Made by a program: the position numbers and the translations under genes
Assembly: GCA_013154145.1 (NCBI GenBank)
Contig: JAADDC010000008.1
Location: 1-14,109 of the forward strand
Length of the DNA: 14,109 bases
Direction: 5' to 3'
Origin: Candidatus Iainarchaeum sp.
GTDB taxonomy: Archaea; Iainarchaeota; Iainarchaeia; JAADDC01
Notes under the pieces: generated by a model
What the model saw: only the letters and a program-made list of their open reading frames with translations
Told to the model about the DNA's origin: nothing
Database searches by the model: none
Part shown: positions 7,146 through 13,629 of the stretch, piece by piece
Layout: the number at the start of each line of letters is the position of its first letter
How positions within the stretch are numbered: position 1 is the stretch's first letter

Positions 7146-8023
7146 GGATCACGTTTCTCGGTACCTCCGGATCCGTTCCCACGAAGGAAAGGGGACTGCC
7201 AGCGCTTTACTTGGAATACGAGGGTCGGAGGTTCCTATTTGATGTAGGGGAGGGCACCCAGAGGCAGCTACTTCTGGCCGGGAAGTCCCCCACGTCCATT
7301 GACGCCATCTTCATCACCCACTTTCACGGGGACCACGTCTTCGGACTGCCGGGGCTGCTCCACTCCATGCAGCTCAACGACAGGAAGAAGCCCCTCTACA
7401 TCTTCGCCCCCAAGTCCACCATCCACCGCATCCGCTGGCTCGTCCACGCCATCCCCTTTTCCCCTTCCTTCCCCGTCATCTGGAAGCCCGTGGAAGGGAA
7501 TTCGATCCTCTGGGACGAGAAACTCTTCTACATCGAGTCCGTTCCACTGAAACACTCCACGGAGGTCTACGGATACGTCTTCCGGGAGAAGGACAGGAGG
7601 AAGCTGAAGAAGGAGGAGCTGGACCGCATAGGAGTGAAGGACTGGAGGATATATAGAAAGCTGAAGGCCGGGGAGAGCGTGCTCTGGGAGGGAAGGGAAC
7701 TGAAACCCGAGGACTTCACCTACGTGGTGAAGGGGAGGAGCGTGGGCTACTTCGTGGACACGGTGCCCGTGGAGCTCCCCCCGGTGGACTACGTCATCCA
7801 CGACGCCACCTTCCTGTCCAACGAGGAGAAGAAGGCCCGCGAAACGCTGCACAGCACCGTGAGGGAGGCCGCAGAGGTGGCAAAGAAACTCGGGGCCAAG
7901 AAGCTCTTTCTCTTCCACATATCGCCCCGCTACAGGGAGGAAGAGGAGCTCCTCCGGGAGGCCCGGGAAGTGTTCGAAAACGTGGAAGTGGCCAAGGACC
8001 TCCAGACGGTAGAGTTATTATGA
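7133..8023 (+). CDS. rnz: ribonuclease Z (tRNA 3' endonuclease)
   Basis: This zinc-dependent beta-lactamase-fold endonuclease removes the 3' trailer from precursor tRNAs. The 296-residue length is normal for the short (RNase Z-S) form. Metal ligands are present: H63, H65, D67 and H68 in THFHGDHVFGLPG, H141 in PLKHSTEVYGY, D209 in GYFVDT, and H262 in LFLFHISPRY. The helix-strand HDATFLSNEEKKARETLHS carries the additional conserved His240. The N-terminus ITFLGTSGSVPTKERGLPA is characteristic, and ATG 7133 places it at the usual distance. The flexible arm region lies around residues 150-200. It overlaps the Trm-G10 gene and uses the Shine-Dalgarno sequence within it, which links tRNA methylation and tRNA end-processing in one transcript. 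Confidence 0.95.
   Translation: MQPLRITFLGTSGSVPTKERGLPALYLEYEGRRFLFDVGEGTQRQLLLAGKSPTSIDAIFITHFHGDHVFGLPGLLHSMQLNDRKKPLYIFAPKSTIHRIRWLVHAIPFSPSFPVIWKPVEGNSILWDEKLFYIESVPLKHSTEVYGYVFREKDRRKLKKEELDRIGVKDWRIYRKLKAGESVLWEGRELKPEDFTYVVKGRSVGYFVDTVPVELPPVDYVIHDATFLSNEEKKARETLHSTVREAAEVAKKLGAKKLFLFHISPRYREEEELLREAREVFENVEVAKDLQTVELL
8015..8021 (+). promoter_or_regulatory. TATA-like box of the exported-protein gene
   Basis: TTATTAT is centred 26 nt before the GTG at 8044, which is directly preceded by ATATTCTTCC. It overlaps the last codons of the RNase Z gene. No Shine-Dalgarno sequence is visible, so a leaderless transcript is likely. Confidence 0.4.
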
Positions 8024-8043
8024 ACTAAGGGTCATATTCTTCC

Positions 8044-8760
8044 GTGAGACATTTACTCTTGCTGATGCTCCTGCCCCTGGCCTGGGCCCTCAGCCCCGTG
8101 GAGGTGAGCATAGAGGCCACCATGACGGTAGACCAGCCCGTGGCCTTCACGGAGCTCTACGTGTTTTCCCCCGACCTCGACCAGAACCTCTCCCAGATAG
8201 CTTCCCAGATAGGTTTTAGGTACGGCCTGTGGAAGGCGCAGGTGGAGGGCCTCTCTGTGCACGGGTGCTCGGAGGAACTGGCCCGGGAGGTGTCCATCGT
8301 CCTCAAGGACGTCAACGGATATCCGGCCCTCTTGCTCACTTACCTCTGCCCCCCTCCGAGAAAAGTGGGCGAGGATGTGTTCACGGCCACCTACCGCTAC
8401 GATCGATTCAGCTTTCCCGTGATGGGGGGCTTCATGGTGCTCCCCCAGGGATACCAGCTCTCCGTGAAGCTCCCCTACAGGGCCGAGCTCGTGGAGGCCA
8501 CCCCCACGCCCACGGAGGCCGGGGACTCCGTCCTCTGGGTGGGTCCCCTCAGCACCGCCACCCGCTTCTCCGTCACTTACAAGGTACCCAAGGTCTACAC
8601 GGTTCCCTCGGTGTCCAAGGAGATAAGCAATTTTATTATTGATCCGCGGGTGCTCTTCACCCTCGTAGCGCTGGGCGTCATCCTCTACGCCGCCAAGGAC
8701 AAGCTAAAGGAGAAGATCGTTCAGTGGGTGTCCTCCGTTTCCGACATCGAGAAGGACTGA
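8044..8760 (+). CDS. exported, membrane-anchored protein of unknown function
   Basis: I do not recognise this 238-residue protein. It starts with a clear signal peptide: MRH, then a run of leucines (LLLLMLLPLAWALS), with likely cleavage near residue 16-17. A region of about 180 residues rich in beta-forming and aromatic residues follows. It holds two cysteines (C75 and C102) that could form an extracellular disulfide, and a Pro-rich spot CPPPRK. A single hydrophobic helix (about 203-217, VLFTLVALGVILYAA) is followed by a charged cytoplasmic tail of some 20 residues. The topology is therefore outside domain, one anchor, short inside tail. The GTG start is preceded by the same TTCTTCC tract as Taw3. 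It sits 20 bp after RNase Z, and its last 40 nt overlap the convergent Nob1 gene. Nothing in the sequence assigns a function. Confidence 0.8.
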   Translation: MRHLLLLMLLPLAWALSPVEVSIEATMTVDQPVAFTELYVFSPDLDQNLSQIASQIGFRYGLWKAQVEGLSVHGCSEELAREVSIVLKDVNGYPALLLTYLCPPPRKVGEDVFTATYRYDRFSFPVMGGFMVLPQGYQLSVKLPYRAELVEATPTPTEAGDSVLWVGPLSTATRFSVTYKVPKVYTVPSVSKEISNFIIDPRVLFTLVALGVILYAAKDKLKEKIVQWVSSVSDIEKD

Positions 8761-9197
8761 CGCCTGAGGGGAACCCCACAGTCTGGACAGCTTTTCACCG
8801 GCTTTCTGAACACCCTCCCGCAGGAAGGACAGATCCAGCGGTAGCGAAGCAACCTCCTCACGCGGCCGAAGCCCGTGTCGAGGACCTCCACGCCCATCTG
8901 GAGGGCCACGTTCTGGAGGTGGTAGTCGTCGGTTACCAGGGGGAGTTTCTTTTGCAGCGCCAGGGCGAGGACCGACACGTCAGCCTCACTGAGCCTCCAC
9001 TCCCCCACCTCCCTTAAAAATCGCCGCACCCGCTTCACGAAGTAAGGGAGGGGCTCCTCCACCGCCACACTTTCCTTGATGCCCTCCCAGTAGGCCTCCG
9101 CCTCCACGCTCTTCAGCTCCGAGAGAACCTGCGGAGTAGTATAACCCTTGAGGATTCCCTTGCCGTGGATGAAGGCCGACGCGTCCAGGACGTACAC
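8721..9197 (-). CDS. nob1: Nob1, PIN-domain endonuclease for 16S rRNA 3'-end maturation
   Basis: The 158-residue protein combines an N-terminal PIN nuclease domain with a C-terminal zinc ribbon, the layout of archaeal Nob1, which cuts the 3' end of 16S rRNA during late small-subunit assembly. Acidic metal-binding residues are D5 (VLDAS), E27 (TPQVLSELKS), D73 (LSEADVSVLALA) and D90/D91 (VTDDYHLQN). The zinc ribbon has C123-x2-C126 in WICPSCGRVF and C137-x2-C140 in SCPDCGVPL. The GTG start at 9197 puts the first beta-strand YVLDAS at the very N-terminus, as usual. It lies 21 bp downstream of the MscS-like gene on the same strand but has its own TATA-like box. Its 3' end overlaps the convergent exported-protein gene by 40 nt. 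A role in ribosome assembly fits the neighbouring ribosomal operon. Confidence 0.93.
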   Translation of the reverse strand: MYVLDASAFIHGKGILKGYTTPQVLSELKSVEAEAYWEGIKESVAVEEPLPYFVKRVRRFLREVGEWRLSEADVSVLALALQKKLPLVTDDYHLQNVALQMGVEVLDTGFGRVRRLLRYRWICPSCGRVFRKPVKSCPDCGVPLRRQSFSMSETEDTH

Positions 9198-9217
9198 AAA
9201 AAGAAAGAGAAGGAAAG

Positions 9218-9224
9218 TTTATTT
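9218..9224 (-). promoter_or_regulatory. TATA-like box of nob1
   Basis: The minus strand reads AAATAAA at the very end of the MscS-like gene, centred 24 nt before the Nob1 GTG. The stretch between is nearly all pyrimidine (CTTTCCTTCTCTTTCTTTTT). No Shine-Dalgarno sequence is present, so the mRNA is probably leaderless. Confidence 0.45.
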
Positions 9225-9869
9225 GAAGAGCTTCTTCAGCTTGGCCTTGTGCTTCTCGATGATCTCCTTGGCCGTCTCCTGGCCTCCCAGTCCGATGGCT
9301 ATGCCGACGCCGAGGCCGAAGGCGATGACCAGCGCCGTTATCAAGAGCTCCACGACCCTGTTGAGGAAGTTGACGCCCGTGAAGCCGATGATCTGCAGGG
9401 CCGTCACTGCAGAGATGTAGAGTATCACTGCCTTCACCAGCAGCACCGTGAAGTTGCCCCCTGCGACGCCGGCTTCCCTGAGCTTCTCGCCCACGTAGTG
9501 GGCGAGTATGGCACCGGCGGAGAAGTATATGATGGCGATGGCCAGCAGCGTGAAGGCGTTGAGCAGCGTGCTGAAGAAGTACGTCACTGTCATGAGGTTG
9601 AGCACTGCCGCTGCCTGGGCCAGGAACACCAGGAAGACCCACCACTTGGCCAGCTCCTTGAGTATCGTCTCGAACTCTATGCCCAGCACTGCCCTCTCGT
9701 AGCCCGTGGCCTCCATGTAGTCTCTGATGCCGAAGTAGCGGTAGGCCTTCACCACCAGGCGCTCGACGATGGTGGCTATGATGTAACCCACCACGGCAAT
9801 GATGAAGGCCCAGATGCCTGCCAGTAGCCCTTCCTGCAGCTTGTAAAGGATGACCTCCGTGCTCACCAT
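9219..9869 (-). CDS. CmpX/MscS-related membrane protein (conserved TM-helix family)
   Basis: A 216-residue membrane protein with about five hydrophobic segments, near residues 14-36, 74-93, 101-124, 140-162 and 169-196. The last helix and its exit, FGLGVGIAIGLGGQETAKEIIE, resemble the pore-lining helix of MscS-type channels and the 'conserved TM helix' (PF05552-like) repeat of CmpX-type proteins. Unlike MscS, the protein stops about 20 residues after this helix with a Lys-rich tail (KHKAKLKKLFK) and has no beta or cytoplasmic cage domain. A mechanosensitive or osmotic role is thus only an inference from the family. The ATG at 9869 is preceded by the Shine-Dalgarno sequence GGTGA at a 4-nt gap, which supports this start. 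Its promoter faces away from the ribosomal operon. Confidence 0.75.
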   Translation of the reverse strand: MVSTEVILYKLQEGLLAGIWAFIIAVVGYIIATIVERLVVKAYRYFGIRDYMEATGYERAVLGIEFETILKELAKWWVFLVFLAQAAAVLNLMTVTYFFSTLLNAFTLLAIAIIYFSAGAILAHYVGEKLREAGVAGGNFTVLLVKAVILYISAVTALQIIGFTGVNFLNRVVELLITALVIAFGLGVGIAIGLGGQETAKEIIEKHKAKLKKLFK

Positions 9870-9873
9870 GGTA

Positions 9874-9878
9874 TCACC
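9874..9878 (-). promoter_or_regulatory. Shine-Dalgarno sequence of the MscS-like gene
   Basis: The minus strand reads GGTGATACC directly before the ATG. GGTGA is complementary to the 3' end of archaeal 16S rRNA and settles the start at 9869. Confidence 0.55.
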
Positions 9879-9900
9879 GTTCTATGGAAAGGGCTTCAAG

Positions 9901-9909
9901 GTTTATAAG
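9901..9909 (-). promoter_or_regulatory. TATA box of the MscS-like gene
   Basis: The minus strand reads CTTATAAAC, centred 36 nt before the ATG at 9869. A transcript starting about 25 nt downstream would have a leader of some 10 nt, just enough to hold the GGTGA Shine-Dalgarno sequence. Confidence 0.55.
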
Positions 9910-9940
9910 TCCTCCGGCCCACTCATACACCCAAGCCAAG

Positions 9941-9950
9941 GTTAAAAACA
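9941..9950 (+). promoter_or_regulatory. TATA box of the L3 ribosomal protein operon
   Basis: GTTAAAAACA lies about 43 nt before the L3 ATG and is preceded by the purine-rich CCAAG, which could be a BRE. Transcription would start near 9970 and give a leader of about 20 nt containing a Shine-Dalgarno sequence. Confidence 0.55.
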
Positions 9951-9977
9951 CTTATCCCTCCAAAACCTTAGTCGGTC

Positions 9978-9982
9978 GGTGA
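9978..9982 (+). promoter_or_regulatory. Shine-Dalgarno sequence of the L3 gene
   Basis: GGTGA lies 6 nt before the ATG at 9989, within CGGTCGGTGAAGGACT. Unlike the scattered single genes of this window, the ribosomal operon uses leadered, SD-dependent initiation. Confidence 0.6.
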
Positions 9983-9988
9983 AGGACT

Positions 9989-10978
9989 ATGCCCAGGAGA
10001 ACTGCACCGAGGCGGGGCTCCCTTGGCTTCTACCCGAGAAAGCGAGCCAAGAGAGTTACGCCCCGCTTCAGGCGCTGGCCACAGGTGGAAGAGGTCATCC
10101 CCCTGGGCTTCTTTGGCTACAAGGCCGGCATGACCCACCTCTTCTACGTGGACGCCCGGAAACGAACCCCCACCTCCGGCAGGGAGGTCTTCACCCCTGT
10201 AACGGTCATCGAGACGCCTCCCCTCTTCGTTTATGGTATTAGATTTTACACGGTGGATCACTTCGGCAGGAAGCGTACCCTCACGGAGGTCTGGGCCGAG
10301 AAGCTGCCCAAGCACCTCCAGCGAAAGATCACCCTCCCCGAGAAGGTGGAGCACAGCGTCGAGAACATACCCTTGGACAAGGTCGTGGACGTGAGGCTTC
10401 TGGTTTCCACCCAGCCCTGGCTCATCAAGCTCAAGAAGACCCCCGACGTCGGGGAGATAGCCATCGGTGGAAAGACGATGGATGAAAAGCTGAACTACGC
10501 CAAGGAGAAGCTGGGCAAGGAAATAAGGATCTCCGAGGTCTTCAAGGAGGGCGAGTGGATAGACGTGAAGGCCGTCACCAAGGGTAAGGGCTTCCAGGGC
10601 GTGGTGAAGCGCTTCGGCGTCTTCGACTTCGGCCACAAGAAGGAGAAGACCAAGAGGGGCGTGGGATCCATCGGTCCCTGGCACCCGGCCAAGGTCATGT
10701 GGACGGTGCCCAGGCCCGGTCAGATGGGCTTCCACACGAGGACCGAGTACAACAAGTACATATTTATCGTTTCCAACGGCGAGGAAAGGCCCATCACCCC
10801 CAAGGGCGGCTTCCTCCACTACGGAGAGGTGAAGGGTGACTACATCGTGGTGAAGGGCTCTGTTCCCGGGCCCGCCAAGAGGATCGTCGGTCTCAGGAAG
10901 GCCATAAGGCCACCAAGGAGGACCCCCGAAATCGGTGGCATCACCTACATATCCCTCTCCTCCAAGCAGGGTGCATAG
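9989..10978 (+). CDS. rpl3: 50S ribosomal protein L3
   Basis: First gene of the ribosomal operon. The 329-residue protein is the archaeal/eukaryotic long form (bacterial L3 is near 210). It binds 23S rRNA near the peptidyl-transferase centre and helps start large-subunit assembly. It shows GFFGYKAGMTH at 40-50, VTKGKGFQGVVKRFG at 196-210, the loop GVGSIGPWHPAKVMWT around 225-239, and PGQMGFHTRTEYNKY around 243-257. The very basic N-terminal arm, PRRTAPRRGSLGFYPRKRAK, is normal and reaches into the rRNA. The ATG is supported by GGTGA 6 nt upstream. L4 begins 2 nt after the L3 stop. Confidence 0.98.
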   Translation: MPRRTAPRRGSLGFYPRKRAKRVTPRFRRWPQVEEVIPLGFFGYKAGMTHLFYVDARKRTPTSGREVFTPVTVIETPPLFVYGIRFYTVDHFGRKRTLTEVWAEKLPKHLQRKITLPEKVEHSVENIPLDKVVDVRLLVSTQPWLIKLKKTPDVGEIAIGGKTMDEKLNYAKEKLGKEIRISEVFKEGEWIDVKAVTKGKGFQGVVKRFGVFDFGHKKEKTKRGVGSIGPWHPAKVMWTVPRPGQMGFHTRTEYNKYIFIVSNGEERPITPKGGFLHYGEVKGDYIVVKGSVPGPAKRIVGLRKAIRPPRRTPEIGGITYISLSSKQGA

Positions 10979-10980
10979 CC

Positions 10981-11787
10981 ATGAAGGCGCCGCTCTACTC
11001 CATCGAGGGCATTATCGTGGGGGAGTTGGAGCTCCCCGAAGTGTTCAAGGAAGAGATCAGACCGGACCTCATCAAGCGAGCCGTTCTCTCCATAATCTCT
11101 GCCCGCAGGCAACCCTATGGCGCCATGAAGGGCGCTGGCAGGCAGTTCACCGCCGAGTACATCGGCATGAGGAGGTTGCCTCCCTGGAGGAGGACCATAA
11201 ACGTGGGCAGGGCGAGACTTCCCCGCACCAAGGACAGGGGCGAGATACTCTTCGGCAGGGTGGCCAACGTCCCCCAGGCAGTCGGGGGTCCAAGGGCGCA
11301 CCCGCCCAAGGTGGAGAAGGTCTGGCTGGAGAAAATCAACAAGAAGGAAAAAAGGAAGGCCACCAGGAGCGCCATAGCGGCCACGGCGGTTCCCGACCTC
11401 GTGAAGATGAGGGGTCATGTGGTGGAGGACGTCAAGCACATCCCCCTCGTTGTGGAGGACCGCCTCGAGGAAATCTCCTCCACCAAGGAGCTCAAGGAAG
11501 TGCTCAAGAAGCTGGGTGTCTGGAAGGACGTGGAGAGGGCCATAGAGGGGACGAGGAGGAGGGCCGGCAAGGGCAAGAGGAGGGGAAGGGCTAAAAAGGT
11601 TCCCAAGAGCGTGTTGATAGTAGTCGGCGAAAACCGTGGTATATACAAGGCCGCCCGGAACCTGCCGGGCGTGGACGTGGTGGAGGTTCGTAACCTCAAC
11701 GCCGAGCTCCTGGCCCCCGGTGCCAGGATGGGCAGGCTCACCATCTGGACCAAGTCAGCCATCGAGTACCTGGAGGGTAAGAAATGA
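10981..11787 (+). CDS. rpl4: 50S ribosomal protein L4 (L4e, archaeal L1e type)
   Basis: A 268-residue large-subunit protein whose extended loop lines the exit tunnel. The loop region, [20 protein letters not shown] (41-60) followed by the basic [18 protein letters not shown], is the conserved archaeal L4 core. The C-terminal ending [14 protein letters not shown] is typical. A Lys/Arg-rich insertion at about 175-190 ([18 protein letters not shown]) is characteristic of the archaeal form. It begins 2 nt after L3. A weak GGGTG upstream (within the last L3 codons) may serve initiation, and coupling to L3 translation is likely. Confidence 0.97.
   Translation: MKAPLYSIEGIIVGELELPEVFKEEIRPDLIKRAVLSIISARRQPYGAMKGAGRQFTAEYIGMRRLPPWRRTINVGRARLPRTKDRGEILFGRVANVPQAVGGPRAHPPKVEKVWLEKINKKEKRKATRSAIAATAVPDLVKMRGHVVEDVKHIPLVVEDRLEEISSTKELKEVLKKLGVWKDVERAIEGTRRRAGKGKRRGRAKKVPKSVLIVVGENRGIYKAARNLPGVDVVEVRNLNAELLAPGARMGRLTIWTKSAIEYLEGKK
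11772..11777 (+). promoter_or_regulatory. Shine-Dalgarno sequence of the L23 gene
   Basis: GGAGGG inside the last codons of L4 lies 6 nt before the L23 ATG at 11784. Confidence 0.55.
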
Positions 11788-12035
11788 CGGTGATCCTCTA
11801 CCCCCTGATCTCTGAGAAGGCGGTGCAGCTCATCAACACAAGGAACACCATAGTATTCATAGTGGAGAGAAAGGCCACCAAGAGCCAGATCAGGAGGGAG
11901 GTGGAGGAACTCTACAACGTGAAGGTGAAGAAGGTCAACACGCTCATCACCCCCGACGGAAGGAAGAAGGCATATGTAAAGCTTTCGGATGAATATGATG
12001 CTACTGAGCTGGCCGCCAAGCTGGGCGTGATATAA
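11784..12035 (+). CDS. rpl23: 50S ribosomal protein L23
   Basis: An 83-residue large-subunit protein at the tunnel exit, a docking site for nascent-chain factors such as SRP. Recognised from [14 protein letters not shown] at the N-terminus, [21 protein letters not shown] in the middle, and the strand pair [20 protein letters not shown]. Length matches archaeal L23. It overlaps L4 by 4 nt (ATGA) and L2 by 1 nt (TAATG), so translation of the three genes is tightly coupled. Confidence 0.97.
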   Translation: MTVILYPLISEKAVQLINTRNTIVFIVERKATKSQIRREVEELYNVKVKKVNTLITPDGRKKAYVKLSDEYDATELAAKLGVI

Positions 12036-12751
12036 TGGGTAAGCGCATAAGAGTACAGAGGTTGGGGAGGGGAAGCCCCTCCTTCAGGAGGCCGGACCAC
12101 CGGAGGAAGGTGGCAAAGGTAGCCTATCCTCCCCTCAGCGACGAGCTCCTGAGGGGTCAGGTCACCGACCTCTTCCACGACGTGGGAAGGAGCTATCCCG
12201 TGGCGGAGATCACCCTCGAGGACGGCCGCGTCTTCTACGTGCCCGCCGCCGAGGGCATCATGCTCAACGACTGGATAGAGATAGGGCCGGGGGCCTCCCT
12301 GGCAGTGGGCAACATCGTGCCCCTCGGCGAGCTGGAAGAGGGATCCCCGGTCTTTAACATCGAGGGGACCCCCGGCGACGGGGGCAAGTACGTGAGGTCC
12401 GCCGGGGCCTACGCCGTCATCAAGACCAAGTCCGGCGGCAAGGTCTACGTGGAGCTCCCCTCCGGAAAGGTGAGGATATTTGACGAGAAGTGCAGGGCCA
12501 CCGTGGGCAACGTGGCCGGCGGAGGGCGCCACGACAAGCCCTTCGTGAAGGCCGGCAAGAAGTACCACGCCATGAGGGCCATGAACAAGATGTGGCCCAA
12601 GGTCAGGGGCGTGGCCATGAACGTGGTGGACCACCCCCACGGTGGCAAGGAGCACCACCCGCCCGGTCCCACCACGGTTGCCCGGAACACGCCACCCGGT
12701 AGGAAGGTCGGTCACATAGCCGCCCGTAGAACCGGTAGGAGGAAGAGATGA
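12035..12751 (+). CDS. rpl2: 50S ribosomal protein L2
   Basis: A 238-residue large-subunit protein needed for subunit association and peptidyl transfer. Archaeal features are the N-terminal [18 protein letters not shown], the SH3-like core AEGIMLNDWIEIGPGASLAVGN at 72-93, and the C-terminal signature with conserved histidine, NVVDHPHGGKEHH at 196-208, followed by NTPPGRKVGHIAARRTGRR. Length agrees with archaeal L2. Only a weak Shine-Dalgarno-like GGCGTGA precedes the start, so the TAATG overlap with L23 probably provides re-initiation. The stop overlaps the S19 start. Confidence 0.98.
   Translation: MGKRIRVQRLGRGSPSFRRPDHRRKVAKVAYPPLSDELLRGQVTDLFHDVGRSYPVAEITLEDGRVFYVPAAEGIMLNDWIEIGPGASLAVGNIVPLGELEEGSPVFNIEGTPGDGGKYVRSAGAYAVIKTKSGGKVYVELPSGKVRIFDEKCRATVGNVAGGGRHDKPFVKAGKKYHAMRAMNKMWPKVRGVAMNVVDHPHGGKEHHPPGPTTVARNTPPGRKVGHIAARRTGRRKR
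12736..12743 (+). promoter_or_regulatory. Shine-Dalgarno sequence of the S19 gene
   Basis: TAGGAGGA lies 4 nt before the ATG at 12748 and 7 nt before the next ATG at 12751. The spacing fits either codon, slightly favouring the second. Confidence 0.5.
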
Positions 12752-13170
12752 TGCCCAGGACCTTCAGCTACAGGGGTTACAGCCTCGACGAGATCCGCTC
12801 CATGGACCTAAAGCAGTTTGCCGAGATCGCGCCCGCCCGCATCCGCAGGAGCATACTCAGGTTGCTCAACGGCAAGAGGGTTGAACCCGAGGAGAAGCGC
12901 CTCCTCGAAAGGATAGAGGAGGCCCGGAGGCTCGTGGACGAGGGGAAGAGGCAACCGCGGATAAGGACCCATTGCCGGGACTTCCCCATCATCCCCCAGA
13001 TGATAGGCCTCACCATAGAGGTCTACAACGGCAAGGAGTTCATCCCCGTTCACGTCAGGCCCGAGATGCTGGGTCACTACCTGGGCGAGTTCGCCCTCAC
13101 CCGGAAGCCTGTTGAGCATGGTGAGAGGGGCCTCGGAGCCACCAGGTCCAAGGCAGCGCCCAAGAAGTGA
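12748..13170 (+). CDS. rps19: 30S ribosomal protein S19
   Basis: A small-subunit head protein that contacts the A-site tRNA region and S13. The protein is 140 residues from ATG 12748, or 139 from the adjacent ATG 12751; the sequence does not decide between them. Length is normal for the archaeal S15e-type S19, which carries an extra N-terminal part (PRTFSYRGYSLDEIRSMDL) absent in bacteria. The conserved core is RTHCRDFPIIPQMIGLTI at 73-90, EVYNGKEFIPVHVRPEMLGH at 91-110, and LGEFALTRKPVEHG. It overlaps the L2 stop by 4 nt and is followed after 9 nt by L22. Confidence 0.97.
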   Translation: MMPRTFSYRGYSLDEIRSMDLKQFAEIAPARIRRSILRLLNGKRVEPEEKRLLERIEEARRLVDEGKRQPRIRTHCRDFPIIPQMIGLTIEVYNGKEFIPVHVRPEMLGHYLGEFALTRKPVEHGERGLGATRSKAAPKK

Positions 13171-13175
13171 GGTGG
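13169..13175 (+). promoter_or_regulatory. Shine-Dalgarno sequence of the L22 gene
   Basis: GAGGTGG straddles the S19 stop codon and ends 4 nt before the L22 ATG at 13180. Confidence 0.5.
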
Positions 13176-13179
13176 TTGA

Positions 13180-13629
13180 ATGGTGAAGAAGCGCTACACG
13201 GCGGAGTTCGAGGGGAAGGTGGCCAGAGGCATGCTGGTGAACGCGCCCATCTCCACCAAGTGGGCCCGGGAAGTGGCCGTCACCATCAAGGGGATGAGCA
13301 TTCCCGAGGCCAAGGACTTCCTCAACAGGGTGTTGAAGCACCAGGACTGGATCCCCCTCAGGAGGTACAACAAGAAGGTGGCCCACAGGAAGGGCGTGAA
13401 GGCGGGGATCAAGTCGGGCAGGTTCCTGGACAAGACGGTGAAGTACTTCCTCAGGCTCATCCGGAACGTGGAGGCCAACGCCGAGGCCCAGGGGATTGAC
13501 AGCTCCCGGGCTAGGATCGTCCACGTCTGGGTAGGGAAAGGATTCCGAAGGTGGAAGAGGCAGCCCAAGGGGCGCTTCCGCCTCAGGAGGGCCAAGTCCA
13601 CCCACGTGGAGATGGTGGTGAAAGAATGA
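13180..13629 (+). CDS. rpl22: 50S ribosomal protein L22
   Basis: A 149-residue large-subunit protein whose hairpin lines the exit tunnel opposite L4. The archaeal form (L17e-like) is recognised by ISTKWAREVAVTIKGMSIPEAKDFL (24-48, in two conserved halves), the RRYNKKVAHRKG loop at 61-72, NVEANAEAQGID at 96-107, and the closing HVEMVVKE. The arginine-rich tip KGFRRWKRQPKGRFRLRRAK (120-139) corresponds to the tunnel hairpin. It is preceded by its own Shine-Dalgarno sequence and overlaps the S3 start by 4 nt (ATGA). Confidence 0.96.
   Translation: MVKKRYTAEFEGKVARGMLVNAPISTKWAREVAVTIKGMSIPEAKDFLNRVLKHQDWIPLRRYNKKVAHRKGVKAGIKSGRFLDKTVKYFLRLIRNVEANAEAQGIDSSRARIVHVWVGKGFRRWKRQPKGRFRLRRAKSTHVEMVVKE

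Noticed and set aside
4299..9197. A possible novel defence or toxin system, prompted by LonB, the PIN protein and an unknown membrane protein close together
   Set aside because: The PIN protein has the zinc ribbon of Nob1 and is a housekeeping ribosome factor, LonB is the standard archaeal housekeeping protease, and there is no antitoxin-like gene, mobile-element boundary or compositional shift.
9870..9988. A tRNA, small RNA or structured leader in the longest intergenic gap
   Set aside because: The 119 bp contain two promoters and a Shine-Dalgarno sequence. I see no cloverleaf, no long stem and no riboswitch-like core.
9968..12715. Long minus-strand frames opposite L3, L4 and L2
   Set aside because: All are antisense to certain ribosomal proteins and have biased His/Gly/Val/Leu composition without domains.
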